Shown: positions 9,608 to 19,758, numbered from the stretch's first letter. The stretch is DNA of 64,000 bases from Microglena sp. YARC (GCA_022414725.1 CM039464.1:17915405-17979404); one strand, 5' to 3'. Numbers and translations are program-made. The notes: generated by a model from the sequence alone, not told the origin.

Positions 9608-11270
9608 TATGTACAGCTCGGGGTCAAAGGTGAGTCTGCCGCTACGGAGGAAGGATATCATCGAGTTGACGCTCTCACTGAGCTCATCCTTGGCGCGGTG
9701 GAATTCTGAAGGCAAGTGGAGCCAAACGTTATCACGCGCGTACAATCGGACAGCCTTGAGGTACGACCTGTTGGTGCGTCTTAGGATGCACCCCATCTCC
9801 CGAGAGAGCTTCTGCCCCAGGAGCATGTCTCCTCTGGTCACACAGTGGTCGAATTCGAAGAGCACGATGCGCCGATTGATGCTACCGGAGTTGTCCACCC
9901 AACCTGGAACCTCATTGCCAGCTAGAATACCGGGCACCTTCCACTGGATGGTGCGCGCGGTCTAGTACTTCACGGCGACCTGTACGGTCTCTCCAGACAC
10001 CACGCTCTGGAATTCGGCCTGTTCTAGAGCGATGTCCGATTTGATCTCCGGCTGATGAAGATGAGTTTTTGTCAAGCGCGGACAACCCGAACTTCTTCTC
10101 GATGTTGTTCGATAACACATCAACGTCATGTGCGTCGTAGATCTCCCTGCACACGCGTGTGAGAATGGTGCTCTTGCCGGTGCTCGCGGCTCCCTTCAGG
10201 TATGGGAGGACCTGCCACTCATCAAGTTCACCCACCTCGTAGATAAGCCGTCCAATGAAGACGTACATCCACCAGCTGACATCGGGACTCATCTTCTGGA
10301 AATCGAGAATGCTCTGTAGGTAGGGTGTCAGTGGCTGCCAATCCTCTTCGGTTCCTTCCTCGGCGCATGGAAAGTCGATGTCGAAGTACTTCGCCGCCAC
10401 GACGTCATCTCCCCGCTCGCTCATTTTTTCATAGGGCACGTAAGTATCAGTGGGGGCAAAGTACACACCACCCTTGAACGAGAAGACATGGCGGTCGCGC
10501 ACTAGGTCGGGGAACTGCACGTCCCTGCAACACGTGAGGTGATCCACAACGGCGTTGATGTTGGTCCTCACGCTCGTCAGGTTGAGCCACATGTCGAAAT
10601 TGAGTTCCTTCTGCGTATTCTGGTAGACGAACTCCTTGATGGTGCACACCCGGCGCCACGCGTACGTGCACAAGTTGTCATCGGTGTACCTCACGGCGTA
10701 GCACTCCCCCCCGTTGTATCGTCGGTATCCCATTTGGTGTAGGCTATTCAGGATGTACATGAGCAGTTGCTAGACCTTGTTGGCGTTTTCGATGCTCTGT
10801 GGTGAGAAGCGAGCGACGCTGGACATGATGTCCTCGTTCAACCTTTTTGTTTGTTCATCGTCTACCAATTCGTCATTGTCGCTCTCACGTTGTTGTACCC
10901 TATCGACGTTTCGAAGACTGGTAATACTGGCCCTGAGGCTTTTCGTGGTGTGCCGTGCGTAGTAGGGGAACTCGAGCAGTTTTTGCACCATGCGTTTTTC
11001 GGACGCCGACGCTTTCTTGTCAAAGACAGCCCCGTGCGCTGCTTCGCAGCACCGGTCTATTACACTATTACTATCGTTTTCACCGGTATCGGAGTCGTTG
11101 TCTCCTCCTCCTGCATAGTGATTCAGTGGTCGGAGCAGATCCAGCATCTCGTTCGCCTTTTGCAGGATATGCGTCTGCAAGCCTCTGATGACGTCGCACG
11201 CTCCGTTGATCTCGTTCCTCCAAGCGGATGACGATGACTCATTTTCCGAGTCTTCGGGAGAGCGATTCAT
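9608..11270 (-). pseudogene. D5-like SF3 helicase-primase, broken and 3'-truncated
   Basis: Reading from 11270 downwards, an N-terminal part of 166 residues is followed in the same frame, after a TAG at 10770-10772, by a region with Walker A GAASTGKST (about 10169-10195). After a frame break near 10050 comes a part with GNEVPGWVDNSGSINRR, the SF3/D5 motif C and arginine-finger region. This is the helicase half of the D5 primase-helicases that open replication forks in nucleocytoplasmic large DNA viruses. A second in-frame TAG lies near 9963. The reading frame meets the right end of the 9.3-kb transposon at 9607, shortly after FLRSGRLTFDPELY, so the C-terminal DNA-binding part is missing. The frame break can be accounted for by homopolymer miscounts; the two TAG codons cannot. 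Probably an inactivated viral gene. Confidence 0.85.
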
Positions 11271-11309
11271 GGCGTGACGGCCGTGAATTGATATATCATT
11301 GGTTGGGGA

Positions 11310-11543
11310 TCAGAGCCTCTTTACACCCATCATTGCACGCACAATTATCAGGAACACGATCGAGTGCAGGAACACGCCAATGTAGCTTGGTCCACCCGAT
11401 GCGTTCCTAATTCCCTTGTCCACCAATGAGGTGGCATGGTATGTCAGTGGCAGAGAGATGACGATGAACACGATTGCAGTGTACAGCGAGTACCGCCACT
11501 TGTCGGCAAACGAGGGAATTTCGATTGGTTGAGATCCTCCCAT
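11310..11543 (-). CDS. Small protein with two membrane segments
   Basis: 77 residues beginning MGGSQPIEIPSFADKWRYSL, with hydrophobic helices at about 20-37 and 56-70. The pattern of a short polar lead, K-W-K/R-Y-S-L-Y and two helices separated by a small Gly/Asn-containing linker resembles a family of short uncharacterised membrane proteins common in giant viruses (from memory, not searched). It lies 39 bp beyond the start of the D5-like gene on the same strand. It is intact, unlike its neighbour. Function unknown; a virion membrane role is a guess. Confidence 0.7.
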   Translation of the reverse strand: MGGSQPIEIPSFADKWRYSLYTAIVFIVISLPLTYHATSLVDKGIRNASGGPSYIGVFLHSIVFLIIVRAMMGVKRL

Positions 11544-11638
11544 GTTTTTATGTGTACTGTAAATGGTATTTTTTTTTCCCGTGTTGAGACCTTGGGAAGA
11601 ATTTTCAAAGAGGTCGAAGACGCTACAAAAGTCAAATA

Positions 11639-11802
11639 ATGGGCGTTCCTGCCTCCCGGCCGATTTTTTTAAATTTCTAATCAGGATTTAGAGCCTCCTG
11701 AACGACTCGCTAGCTTGAGACATGAGCACCAAGGAATCACAAATCCGCTCCATACCATGTTTCGCAACCAGTCAAAATCGGCCGGGAGGCAGGAACGCCC
11801 AT
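11639..11802. mobile_element. 164-bp MITE, family B type element
   Basis: Perfect 29-bp terminal inverted repeats starting ATGGGCGTTCCTGCCTCCCG, with TA duplicated on both sides (11637-11638, 11803-11804). The outer 14 bp match the ends of the 9.3-kb transposon. It has no coding capacity. Its right half recurs as truncated copies at about 19588-19676, 27300-27406 and 60741-60861. Confidence 0.88.
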
Positions 11803-12019
11803 TAAATGCCAAACCCAATTTGAGGACATTAAAGATGAAGCTGAACCCAACCAAGGCTCAGAAATCGATGCTGGCAGAGTTTGCGGGGTGCAACCGGTTC
11901 ATGTACAACAAGGCTGTGGCAGCACACGGTTGGGCGTCACAAGTCTATCTTCCGAATTCGAGATCGCTCTTCTACTCTCACAATCGCAAGGTTGCATGCA
12001 CTGCATGGAATTGATGGGA
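11803..12019 (+). pseudogene. Fanzor (TnpB-like) remnant, N-terminal piece fused to a C-terminal piece
   Basis: The frame 11715-12014 encodes MKLNPTKAQKSMLAEFAGC and then NRFMYNKAVA at about 11835-11920, the typical start of TnpB/Fanzor RNA-guided nucleases (the 'P-T-x-x-Q, C/V-R/N-x-x-Y-N' pattern). Soon after, at about 11970-12013, the DNA matches the region of the second Fanzor relic just after its RuvC 'RD' motif (shared CTCACAATCGCAAGG). The middle, including the nuclease core, is deleted. The fragment is bounded on the left by the B-type MITE and on the right by an A repeat. Confidence 0.72.
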
Positions 12020-12050
12020 CTACACTCGACGGAACATATAAATGAAACCG
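12020..12050 (+). repeat. Repeat family A, partial
   Basis: CTACACTCGACGGAACATAT followed by AAATGAAACCG, directly after the Fanzor fragment. Confidence 0.75.
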
Positions 12051-12107
12051 AAATCTCCATGAAATCCAAGAACGTGATCAAAAAAAAAGTATGCGGTGCG
12101 TTGGGCA

Positions 12108-12959
12108 CTACATTTTGGTGGTGGCAGAAGCCGCAGCGACTGCAACCGGGAGAATCATAGATTTGAGAGGTTCCTTTTTACCCCTGGGGGGAGTTTGAAG
12201 GAACTTCTCGTACGCCACCTTGAGTGCGCCGACAGAGTTGGCCATGCACTCAGGCACGTTTTCTACTGAAATGACTGCCTTGCAAACAGTCTGAAGAATT
12301 GTGACTGTTGCGCCTTGTGTGATCTTACCCTTGTCCTTCTCCTGCACTACACCGAAGATATTCGTCTTATTGACGAACTCCTCGCTAGTGTCGGAGTCTA
12401 GGCGTGTATGAGTGTAGGACCCTCCACAATAAGTGGAGGAGGTCCCACTGGAGGGGGCAGGCGACTGCAGCAGCTTCGTAGCAGCTTCGATTACCTGTTG
12501 GTAATCAGCAGATACTATATCGATTCGTGCAATGCGAGCAGCTTCTTTTTCAGCGGATGCCTTGTTGGCATCTGCCTTGTAAGCAGATACTTCGACTTCA
12601 GCAGTTTCTTTGAGACCGACTGCAGTGTCAGAAGCTGCATTGAGAGCAGCATCCTTGGCAGCAGCCGTAGCTACGGCAACCGGGAGAAGCATATCTTGTA
12701 GAGGTTCCTTTTTACCCCTGGGGGGAGTTTGAAGGAACTTCTCGTACGCCGCCTTCAGTGCACCGACAGAGTCGGTGAGGCAATCCGGAATGATTTCAAT
12801 AGAAACCACTTTGTCGCAAACATTCTCTAGTTCAGAGACTGTTGCCTTCGAAACGGTCTTCTTTCTGTTAATCTGGAGGAAACCAATGATACCCGTCTCA
12901 TTGACGAATTCATTGATGATCTGTGTAGAAGTTGAAGAAGACATGATGGGTGTTTTCAA
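12108..12959 (-). CDS. Unknown protein with two internal repeats (copy 1)
   Basis: 283 residues. Two related blocks of about 95 residues (about 15-115 and 190-283) share the pattern EFVN-T-I-G-Q followed by SVGALK-AYEKFLQTPPRGK. They are separated by an Ala-rich helical linker (about 105-165) of EAARIA/SAYKADA-like segments. No known domain recognised. The coding start is probably the second ATG (MSSSTSTQ). Tandem duplication with 13177-14103 suggests selection for dosage or recent copying. A structural role is possible but unproven. Confidence 0.7.
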   Translation of the reverse strand: MKTPIMSSSTSTQIINEFVNETGIIGFLQINRKKTVSKATVSELENVCDKVVSIEIIPDCLTDSVGALKAAYEKFLQTPPRGKKEPLQDMLLPVAVATAAAKDAALNAASDTAVGLKETAEVEVSAYKADANKASAEKEAARIARIDIVSADYQQVIEAATKLLQSPAPSSGTSSTYCGGSYTHTRLDSDTSEEFVNKTNIFGVVQEKDKGKITQGATVTILQTVCKAVISVENVPECMANSVGALKVAYEKFLQTPPRGKKEPLKSMILPVAVAAASATTKM

Positions 12960-13051
12960 TATTTTTCAATAGTTGGTTGTTGTCATCTTAAAGGAATTAA
13001 AAAGTCGTCAATTTTTTTCACAAATAATCCAATGAATAATAATAAGTTGTA

Positions 13052-13111
13052 ATGACTGATCAGGTAACATTGTCGGATGTGAATGATTTGCTCGATATCG
13101 TGGTTCTTTTT
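13052..13111 (+). pseudogene. Truncated 5' end of the 14234 gene
   Basis: ATGACTGATCAGGTAACATT and the following codons (MTDQVTLSDVNDLLDI) match the first codons of the gene at 14234, then diverge and meet a stop. It is a by-product of the tandem duplication. Confidence 0.65.
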
Positions 13112-13176
13112 TAGATCACGGATCTCCATGAAATCCAAGAACGTGATCAAAAAAAAAGTATGCGGTGCGTTGGGCA

Positions 13177-14103
13177 CTACATTTTGGTGGTGGCAGAAGC
13201 CGCAGCGACTGCAACCGGGAGAATCATAGAATTGAGAGGTTCCTTTTTACCCCTGGGGGGGGTTTGAAGGAACTTCTCGTACGCCACCTTGAGTGCGCCG
13301 ACAGAGTCGGCCATGCACTCAGGCACGTTTTCCACTGAAATGACTGCCTTGCAAACAGTCTGAAGAATTGTGACTGTTGCGCCTTGTGTGATCTTACCCT
13401 TGTCCTTCATCTGCACTACACCGAAGATATTCGTCTTATTGACGAACTCCTCGCTAGTGTCGGAGTCTAGGCGTGTATGAGTGTAGGACCCTCCACAATA
13501 AGTGGAGGAGGTCCCACTAGAGGGGGCAGGCGACTGCAGCAGCTTCGTAGCAGCTTCGATTACCTATTGGTAATCAGCAGATACTATATCGATTTGTGCA
13601 ATGCGAGCAGCTTCTTTTTCAGCGGATGCCTTGTTGACATCTGCCTTGTAAGCAGATACTTCGGCAACAAATGCCTGGTCAAGATATGCTTTGTAAGCAG
13701 AGAAAGCTGCAATGCTTTCGTAGTCCTCTGGGAGGTCGACTTCAGCAGCTTCTTTGAGACCGACTGCAGTGTCAGAAGCTGCATTGTGAGCAGCATCCTT
13801 GGCAGCAGCCGTAGCGACGGCAACCGGGAGAAGCATAGCTTGGACAGGTTCTTTTCTCCCCCTGGGGGGAGTTTGAAGGAACTTCTCGTACGCCACCTTC
13901 AGTGCACCGACAGAGTCGGTGAGGCAATCCGGAATGATTTCAATTGAAACCACTTTGTCGCAAACATTCTCTAGTTCAGAGACTGTTGCCTTCGAAACGA
14001 TCTTCTTTCTGTTAATCTGTAGGAAACCATTGATACCCGTCTTATTGACGAATTCATTGATGATCTGTGTAGAAGTTGAAGAAAACATTATGGGTGTTTT
14101 CAA
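13177..14103 (-). pseudogene. Unknown protein, copy 2, with one nonsense codon
   Basis: Same protein as 12108-12959, but a CAG codon of copy 1 is TAG here (complement of the CTA at about 13564-13566), which splits the frame into 13564-14103 and 13177-about 13563. Copy 2 also has a segment of about 20 residues (LPEDYESIAAFSAYKAYLDQ and neighbours) absent from copy 1. The rest remains open, so the change is recent or the stop is read through. Confidence 0.72.
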
Positions 14104-14233
14104 TATTTTTCAATAGTTGGTTGTTGTCATCTTAAATAGTGGATGGTCCGTCCAACAAAGTTCTCTCAACACCCAGCGAAATGTGCGTTTCGAAAGCCGT
14201 ATATATGTTTCCAATGAATAATAATAAGTTGTA

Positions 14234-15991
14234 ATGACTGATCAGGTAAGATTGTCGGATGTGAATGATTTGCAAGATGATGTCGTCGATGCGGGAGCTA
14301 GTAGCAGTGATGATGTGAATGATTTGCAAGATGATGTCGTCAATGCGGGCGCTAGCATCAGTGATGATGTGAATGATTTGCAAGATGATGTCGTCGATGC
14401 GGGCGCTAGTAGCAGTGATGATGTGAATGATTTGCAAGATGATGTCGTCGATGCGGGAGCTAGTAGCAGTGATGATGTGAATGATTTGCAAGATGATGTC
14501 GTCGATGCGGGCGCTAGTAGCAGTGATGATGTGAAGATGATTTGCAAGTTGATCGCTAAAAACTCTGAAATGAGGAAAGAAAACGTTTTTGTTGCCTTCT
14601 GACGACGATACGTATCTTGTGGTACCCGCAAATGAGGAACCTTACCAACCCTTGATGCCATGAATGATTTTCCACTTCCGGTCAACGAAGTTGATTTCCC
14701 CTGGAATTCCATGGGACCATACAATAGCGTTCTACTCAATGAAGAGGAGCCCAAGGATGACATATGTACCACCACCGAGTTGCAAGAGAACAAGGTAGCT
14801 GTAGTATCGGATACCAAAAGCAACAACAAACCACCGTCATTTTGGATGGCAACAATGGTGTACTTCGTATTGCGATTGTCCCTAAAGCCTTGGACACTGC
14901 TCTTCAACCCGGTTGGAAAACAAGCGATCGTCAAGGAAGAATGCGGAAAAGCTAACCTCGCTGAAATGAAGAAAGATAACACTTTGTTGCCTTCTGACGA
15001 CGATACGTATCTTGTGGTACCCGCAAATGAGGGAACCTTACCAACAGGTGATGTCATGAATGATTTCCCACTTCCGGTCAACGAAGTTGATTTCCCCTGG
15101 AATTCCATGGGACCATACAATAGAGTTCCACAAAATAAAGAGAAACCCAAAGAGTTGCACGACAACAAGGCCGCTGAAGTATTGGAAACCGAAAGCAATA
15201 ACAAACCACCTTCATTTTGGATGGCAGCAACGGTGCAACTCGTATCGCGATTAGTCCTGGTTCCTTGGACACTACTCTTCAACCCGTTTGGAAAACGAGA
15301 GATCGTCAAGGAAGAACGCGGAAAAGAAGAATGTCGGATATTTGTGGCCTTGCAAAAGGGGGGTAAGGTGGTGTTCTTGGAGCATGCCCCAGAAGAAGAA
15401 GACGTTGAAGAATCGATGAATGACAACTTTGTATTTCCGGTTATTGACGATCCTCTATCCAAGTCACTTTTGGATGCACGTGTTTCTTCGAGTGCTCGAT
15501 TGGACGAGGCTGAACTTCTTCGCTGCATATTGGATGTGAGGCTATCGTTGCGCATCTTGCGTAATGAGCAGACTACAGTGTCCGACTTTGATGGCAAGGC
15601 TGTATGTGTTTTTCTACTTTCATGCACGCGCGTGACCTCCAAATCTTCTACTACAATCGAAGATCTCTATGACGCATTTGTGGAATACAATGCTAACAAA
15701 ATGTTGATGTCTATCAATGCTCTTTTCACTCCTGACAAAATGTCTGAGGTTTTAGGTTACTTAAATTTACGGCCTTCCAACCTGATACTCAGTAAGACAT
15801 CGGTACATTTTTTGCCAAAAATCTTTGAGACGGTCCTCGAAGAGGCCTCGTACATGCATCCGTCAATTGTACGCAAGGAGATTGAACACCCTCCGCCATC
15901 GTACGACCCTACCCCAGCACGTGGCAGTAAGCATTTGGATGGGATCATGTGGGCATCTCGGGACCCAGTTATGTCGAGCTTCAGATGGTGA
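14234..15991 (+). CDS. Unknown acidic repeat protein, broken by two frame slips
   Basis: The 5' part (14234-14602) has five tandem copies of an 18-residue unit DDVNDLQDDVVDAGASSS. The frame breaks near 14585-14592 and again near 14632 (GAGGAACC here, GAGGGAACC in the internal duplicate), then runs 14660-15991. The second part has an internal duplication of about 130 residues: MNDFPLPVNEVDFPWNSMGP occurs at 14660 and 15056, each time followed by a hydrophobic stretch around PPSFWMA...WTLLFNP, possibly membrane-associated. The C-terminal 200 residues are unique and helical-looking. No known domain. Both breaks sit at short homopolymers, so the gene may be intact in reality. Confidence 0.65.
14272..14535 (+). 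repeat. 54-bp coding minisatellite
   Basis: Five near-identical 54-bp units (GATGTGAATGATTTGCAAGA core) encoding an 18-residue acidic repeat. Confidence 0.9.
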
Positions 15992-16072
15992 GCGGTCGAA
16001 TGTGTTTGGTATAAACAATAACATGTGTTATACAATTAAATTGTTATTCATATACATTTGTGGTGTTTCGCG

Positions 16073-18501
16073 ATGAAGGTCATTGGTCGTGACGGCTCGG
16101 TCCGTCCTGTTTCGTTCGACGCCATCAAGGAGCGCATTCTTCGTTTGATATCCGATTCATGCGCCAACCTGGTCGCCAACGTAGATGTGGACTGCATCGT
16201 CATGCAGACGATCGGCGGCATGTACGACGGAATCACCACCGTAGAGCTTGACGACCTGTCCGCCCGGCTGTGCACGACGCTGCAAAGCGTGCACTACGCC
16301 TACGACACGGTCGCTGCATGCATCGCGATGTCGAACCTGGCGAAGCGCGTGCGGTACACGATGTCGTCCACGGATATAGCGAGGTCTCCTTTTCTCAGAA
16401 GAGGGGCGTTCCTTTCGAATCACGGTGGCGTCCGTTTTGATGCCCAGTACCTCGAGTTCGTGTCCATAACGCAGACGCCCTGAACGCGATGATCGTCCCT
16501 GACCGCGACGCTCGTCGACATGGCTACTTTGCATTTCGAACCATGGAGCGTTCTTACCTGCTTGTGTCCTTCCCGGATGAGCTGGTGATCGAGAGTCCTC
16601 AAGACATGTGGGTTGCGTGTTGCGATCTTCGTGAACGACCCGTCGAAGCCGGCTCTCTGATTTTGCCACGCATCCAGAGGTGCTACGACGACATGTCGTT
16701 GGGGTTGTACACGCACGCGACACCTACTTTGTTCAACGCGGGTACCAAGAACGCCCAGTGCAGCAGTTGTTACTTGCTGGGTACGGAGGACTCGATGGAC
16801 GGTATTTGGACGACACTCAAGAACAGTGCTATGATATCCAAGTGGGCTGGCGGCATTGGTGTTCATGTATCGAACGTCGCGCCCCGTGGCTCTCGTATCT
16901 TTAGCACGAACGGCGTGTCGGACGGCATCGTCCCGATGATGACGTGCTACAACGACATGGTGCGCTACTGCAACCAGGCAGGTCGCCGCAAGGGGAGCAT
17001 GGCTGCTTACCTTGAGCCATGGCATGCTGACGTGTCGGAGTTTGTCGAGTTGCGTCGCAAACACTGGTTCTGAGCGGAGCGTGCTCGGGAATTTTCATAG
17101 CTTTGTGGGTTCCTGACGAGTTCATGCTTCGTGTTGATAGCGACTCGGAGTGGTACCTGATGTCTCCTGACGTGTGCCTTGACTTGATCGATGCTGTCGG
17201 CGAACGTTTTTCGGAGTTGTACAACGAGCACGTGCTTAATAAGCGATACGTCCGCAGCATGCCTGCATGTACCCTTTGGCAGCACATCATTTCCTGCCAG
17301 TTGGAGACGGGTACGCCGTATATGATGTTCAAGGACCACGTGAATCGGAAGTGCAACCAGTCCAACATGGGTACGATCCGTTCCTCGAACCTTTGCGCTG
17401 AGATCACCGAGTACTCGGACTCGAAGAGCTACGCCGTTTGCAATCTGGCCTCCATCGCGGTGTCTTTGTTTGTGGTTCATGACGTTGAAGGTGGTGCGAT
17501 GGGTGTGGATCACCGAGCTTTGCACGCGTGTGCCAAGAACGTGACTCGCAACTGAACGTAATTGATCGACACTTCCATGTACCCGGTTCCTGAGACTCGA
17601 GAGTCGAACTTCTCGCTGCGTCCGATCGGTATCGGCATTCAGGGTTTGGGTGACCTGTACTGCATTCTTTCGCTTCCTTACGATGACGAGCGCGCAGTCC
17701 GTCTTGACAGAGATATCATGGAGACGATTTACCATGGTGCAATGGAGGCGAGCGCCGAGCTTGCTGAGGAGCTCGGCCCTTACAAGCACTTTGGGACATC
17801 CCCTTTGGCTTATGGTCATTTCCAGTTTGACCTGTGGGGGATGTCTTCGCCAAGTGACCTTTCAGGACGCTACGATTGGGATGAGATGCGTGACCGCGTG
17901 ATGCGCACGGGTGTTCGTAACAGCTTGCTCACGGCATTGATGCCTACAGCTCAACTTCCAGATTTTGGGCAACAGTGAGTGTTTCGAGCCCATCCAGAGC
18001 AACATCTTCAAGAGGAGCACTCTCGCTGGAGAGTTTCTGGTGGTTAACCGCCACTTGATGTGCACGTTGATTAGCAGGGGCATTTGGACACCTGAGCTTC
18101 GCGATCGTCTCATGGCTCACGACGGCTCTTTGCAGGACCTCTCCGAGATTCCTGAGGATGTGCGCAAGCTTTACAGGACCGTTTGGGAGATTCCTCAACG
18201 TTGCATCATCGACCACGCTGTTGCACGGGGGCCTTTTGTGTGTCAGTCGCAGAGCATGAACCTTTTCATGACGAAGCCCTCCTTCAGCCGTCTGAGCAGC
18301 GCTCTGATGTACGCGTGGCGTAAGGGTCTGAAGACTGGCATGTACTACTTGCGCACTCAGGCGGCTGCAGAGGCCACGCGCGTCAAGTTCGACGGCGCCG
18401 CGAACAATACTCCTTTGCCCCAAACGCATGTCAATGAGGACAATATGAAGTCTGTTCCCACTGTTTGTGGTGACGAGGTTTGCAAAATGTGCTCAGCCTG
18501 A
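16073..18501 (+). CDS. Ribonucleoside-diphosphate reductase large subunit, frame-broken
   Basis: Class I RNR alpha subunit, which reduces ribonucleotides to deoxyribonucleotides for viral DNA synthesis. It starts MKVIGRDGSVRPVSFD (ATP-cone). Then come FNAGTKNAQCSSCYL with the first active-site Cys, RRKGSMAAYLEPWHADV, SNLCAEI with the catalytic Asn/Cys/Glu, AVCNLASI with the partner Cys, IGIGIQGLGDLY and a C-terminal CKMC tail that would re-reduce the active site. All domains are present in order, and the length fits the family (about 800 residues). Frame breaks occur near 16463, 17055, 17095, 17553-17562 and 17950; at least three lie at homopolymers. Sequencing error or early decay are both possible. 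No small subunit is in the window. Confidence 0.9.
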
Positions 18502-18572
18502 ATGCGCGTTTACGTTTAAAGGTTTATCAATGATACAATAGTATCAGAAGAAGTCAACGTGCATTTTTATAG

Positions 18573-18580
18573 AGTGTAAA
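18573..18580 (+). promoter_or_regulatory. AGTGTAAA motif at the start of the next gene
   Basis: AGTGTAAA runs directly into the ATG at 18580, within an AT-rich stretch. The same octamer occurs upstream of several other genes (27452, 28652, 33998, and 46868 on the minus strand). A promoter role is inferred from position only. Confidence 0.35.
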
Positions 18581-19290
18581 TGAAATTTCAGTACGTTCCT
18601 CCAGTTGAAGAGACCATGTATGCTTGGATTCCACTTCTAGGTTCCAATGTGTACTACAAAGATTTATACGAGATCAACTCATCCTCGTTGAGGATCCGGC
18701 GTCTGAAAAAAGGACAACGTGTTCGTTCCACTAGCACGGGTCTCGTCTGTTTGATGGGGCAGTGGTTGCATATTGCCAACGTGGTCCGCGACCACCGTGC
18801 TCTCCGCCACGTAGAAACAGAAGATGATGTGGAAGAGCCTGCGGAAGTAGAGCCTGCGGAAGTAGAGCCTGCGGAAGTAGAGCCTGCGGAAGTAGAGCCT
18901 GTGAGAGGAGGAGAGTCTGCTGAAGAAGAGCCTGTGGGAGGAGGAGAGTCTGCTGAAGTAGAGCCTGTGGGAGGAGGAGAGTCTGCTGAAGTAGAGCCTG
19001 TTGGAGGAGTGGTAGAGCATGTGGGAGGAGTAGTAGAGACTGCGGGAGGAGGAGAGCCTGCGGAAGTAGAGCCTGTAAACGAATGTGACACTCACTTTGA
19101 TGCTGGAGTTAACGACAACAGTGGCTCAGATTGCAGTGATGATCAGGACGTACTTGAACCTGAGCGTCGTGGTATTATCCGTTTAGTGTCGATGGGTTTG
19201 TTGATCAAGTTGTCGTGTCTTGCTTTGTTGGTTGCATACGTTTGGTCATTGGAGGAGGATGTAAAGCCCCTTGTTTGGGATGATATGTAA
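18580..19290 (+). CDS. Unknown protein: N-terminal NUMOD4-like region, EPAEV repeats, C-terminal membrane helix
   Basis: 236 residues. Residues 14-70 (WIPLLGSNVYYKDLYEINSS, then RIRRL) weakly resemble the NUMOD4 module found beside homing-type nucleases, but no nuclease domain follows. Residues 88-165 are repeats of EPAEV and EPVGGGESAEV encoded by a 15-bp minisatellite (18840-18900). A hydrophobic helix lies at about 203-223. It lies 78 bp downstream of ribonucleotide reductase on the same strand. Likely a tail-anchored protein; function unknown. Confidence 0.6.
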   Translation: MKFQYVPPVEETMYAWIPLLGSNVYYKDLYEINSSSLRIRRLKKGQRVRSTSTGLVCLMGQWLHIANVVRDHRALRHVETEDDVEEPAEVEPAEVEPAEVEPAEVEPVRGGESAEEEPVGGGESAEVEPVGGGESAEVEPVGGVVEHVGGVVETAGGGEPAEVEPVNECDTHFDAGVNDNSGSDCSDDQDVLEPERRGIIRLVSMGLLIKLSCLALLVAYVWSLEEDVKPLVWDDM

Positions 19291-19498
19291 TCAGGGCTAC
19301 AGTCGTATAAATTTCGTTCTGTTGTACCAATGGTACATGGGAAGAAGGCGATCGCTTAAGTGCGGCTGGTCTTCAATGGGACACTCTCGAAAGTACAAAA
19401 GAACGATACGGAGTCTGCAGGATGGAGAGCCGTGATCTAAAAAATAACCACACGATATTCTTGTTAACATTTGTAATTTGTTGATTCAAAATCGTATT

Positions 19499-19677
19499 GG
19501 TGTTCCACTTCCCCGTGGATTTCTACACCGTAAGGTGTGCCGTACACTTCAGAATGCGGTTTCATTTTAGTATTCCGTTGACTGTAAGATATCAGCACAG
19601 AGAAATCACAATTCCGCTCCAGACCATGTTTCGTAAGCCAGTAAAAATCGACCGGAGAGGCTTTGGAACGCCCATTG
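19499..19677 (-). repeat. Chimeric intergenic repeat: inverted A copy joined to B end
   Basis: 19499-19584 is a reversed A repeat (CGGTTTCATTTTAGTATTCC, then GTTGACTGTA, with the hairpin ACACCGTAAGGTGT). It passes at once into the right half of the B element (CACAATTCCGCTCCAGACC to GGAACGCCCAT, 19588-19676). A similar A-plus-B arrangement occurs at 27249-27406. Confidence 0.75.
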
Positions 19678-19709
19678 GATCGGGGTAGTGGCGTTGCGGT
19701 GGTGGTGAA

Positions 19710-19738
19710 GAAATTATTATTCTTTTAATAATAATTTC
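19710..19738. other. AT-rich perfect hairpin
   Basis: GAAATTATTATT and AATAATAATTTC, 12-bp perfect arms with a 5-base loop. It lies just after the B repeat end and about 20 bp before an ATG at 19759. It may be a transcription terminator or an extrusion site. Confidence 0.5.
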
Positions 19739-19758
19739 CATTGTAAGGAACGACAAGT

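Larger units (their letters stand above)
12054..14130. repeat. Tandem duplication of a gene with its upstream region
   Basis: 12054-13122 and 13123-14130 are direct repeats at high identity, each beginning ATCTCCATGAAATCCAAG. Each contains a copy of the same minus-strand gene and ends in the divergent upstream region. The first copy also carries a truncated 5' end of the plus-strand gene that starts at 14234 (ATGACTGATCAGG at 13052). Confidence 0.85.

Noticed and set aside
9608..11270. TAG recoded as a sense codon
   Set aside because: Only two TAG codons in one damaged gene plus one nonsense codon elsewhere; the intact genes give no support for reassignment.
16157..17819. Long minus-strand frames opposite the ribonucleotide reductase
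   Set aside because: Arg/His-rich shadows of a conserved plus-strand gene with clear motifs.
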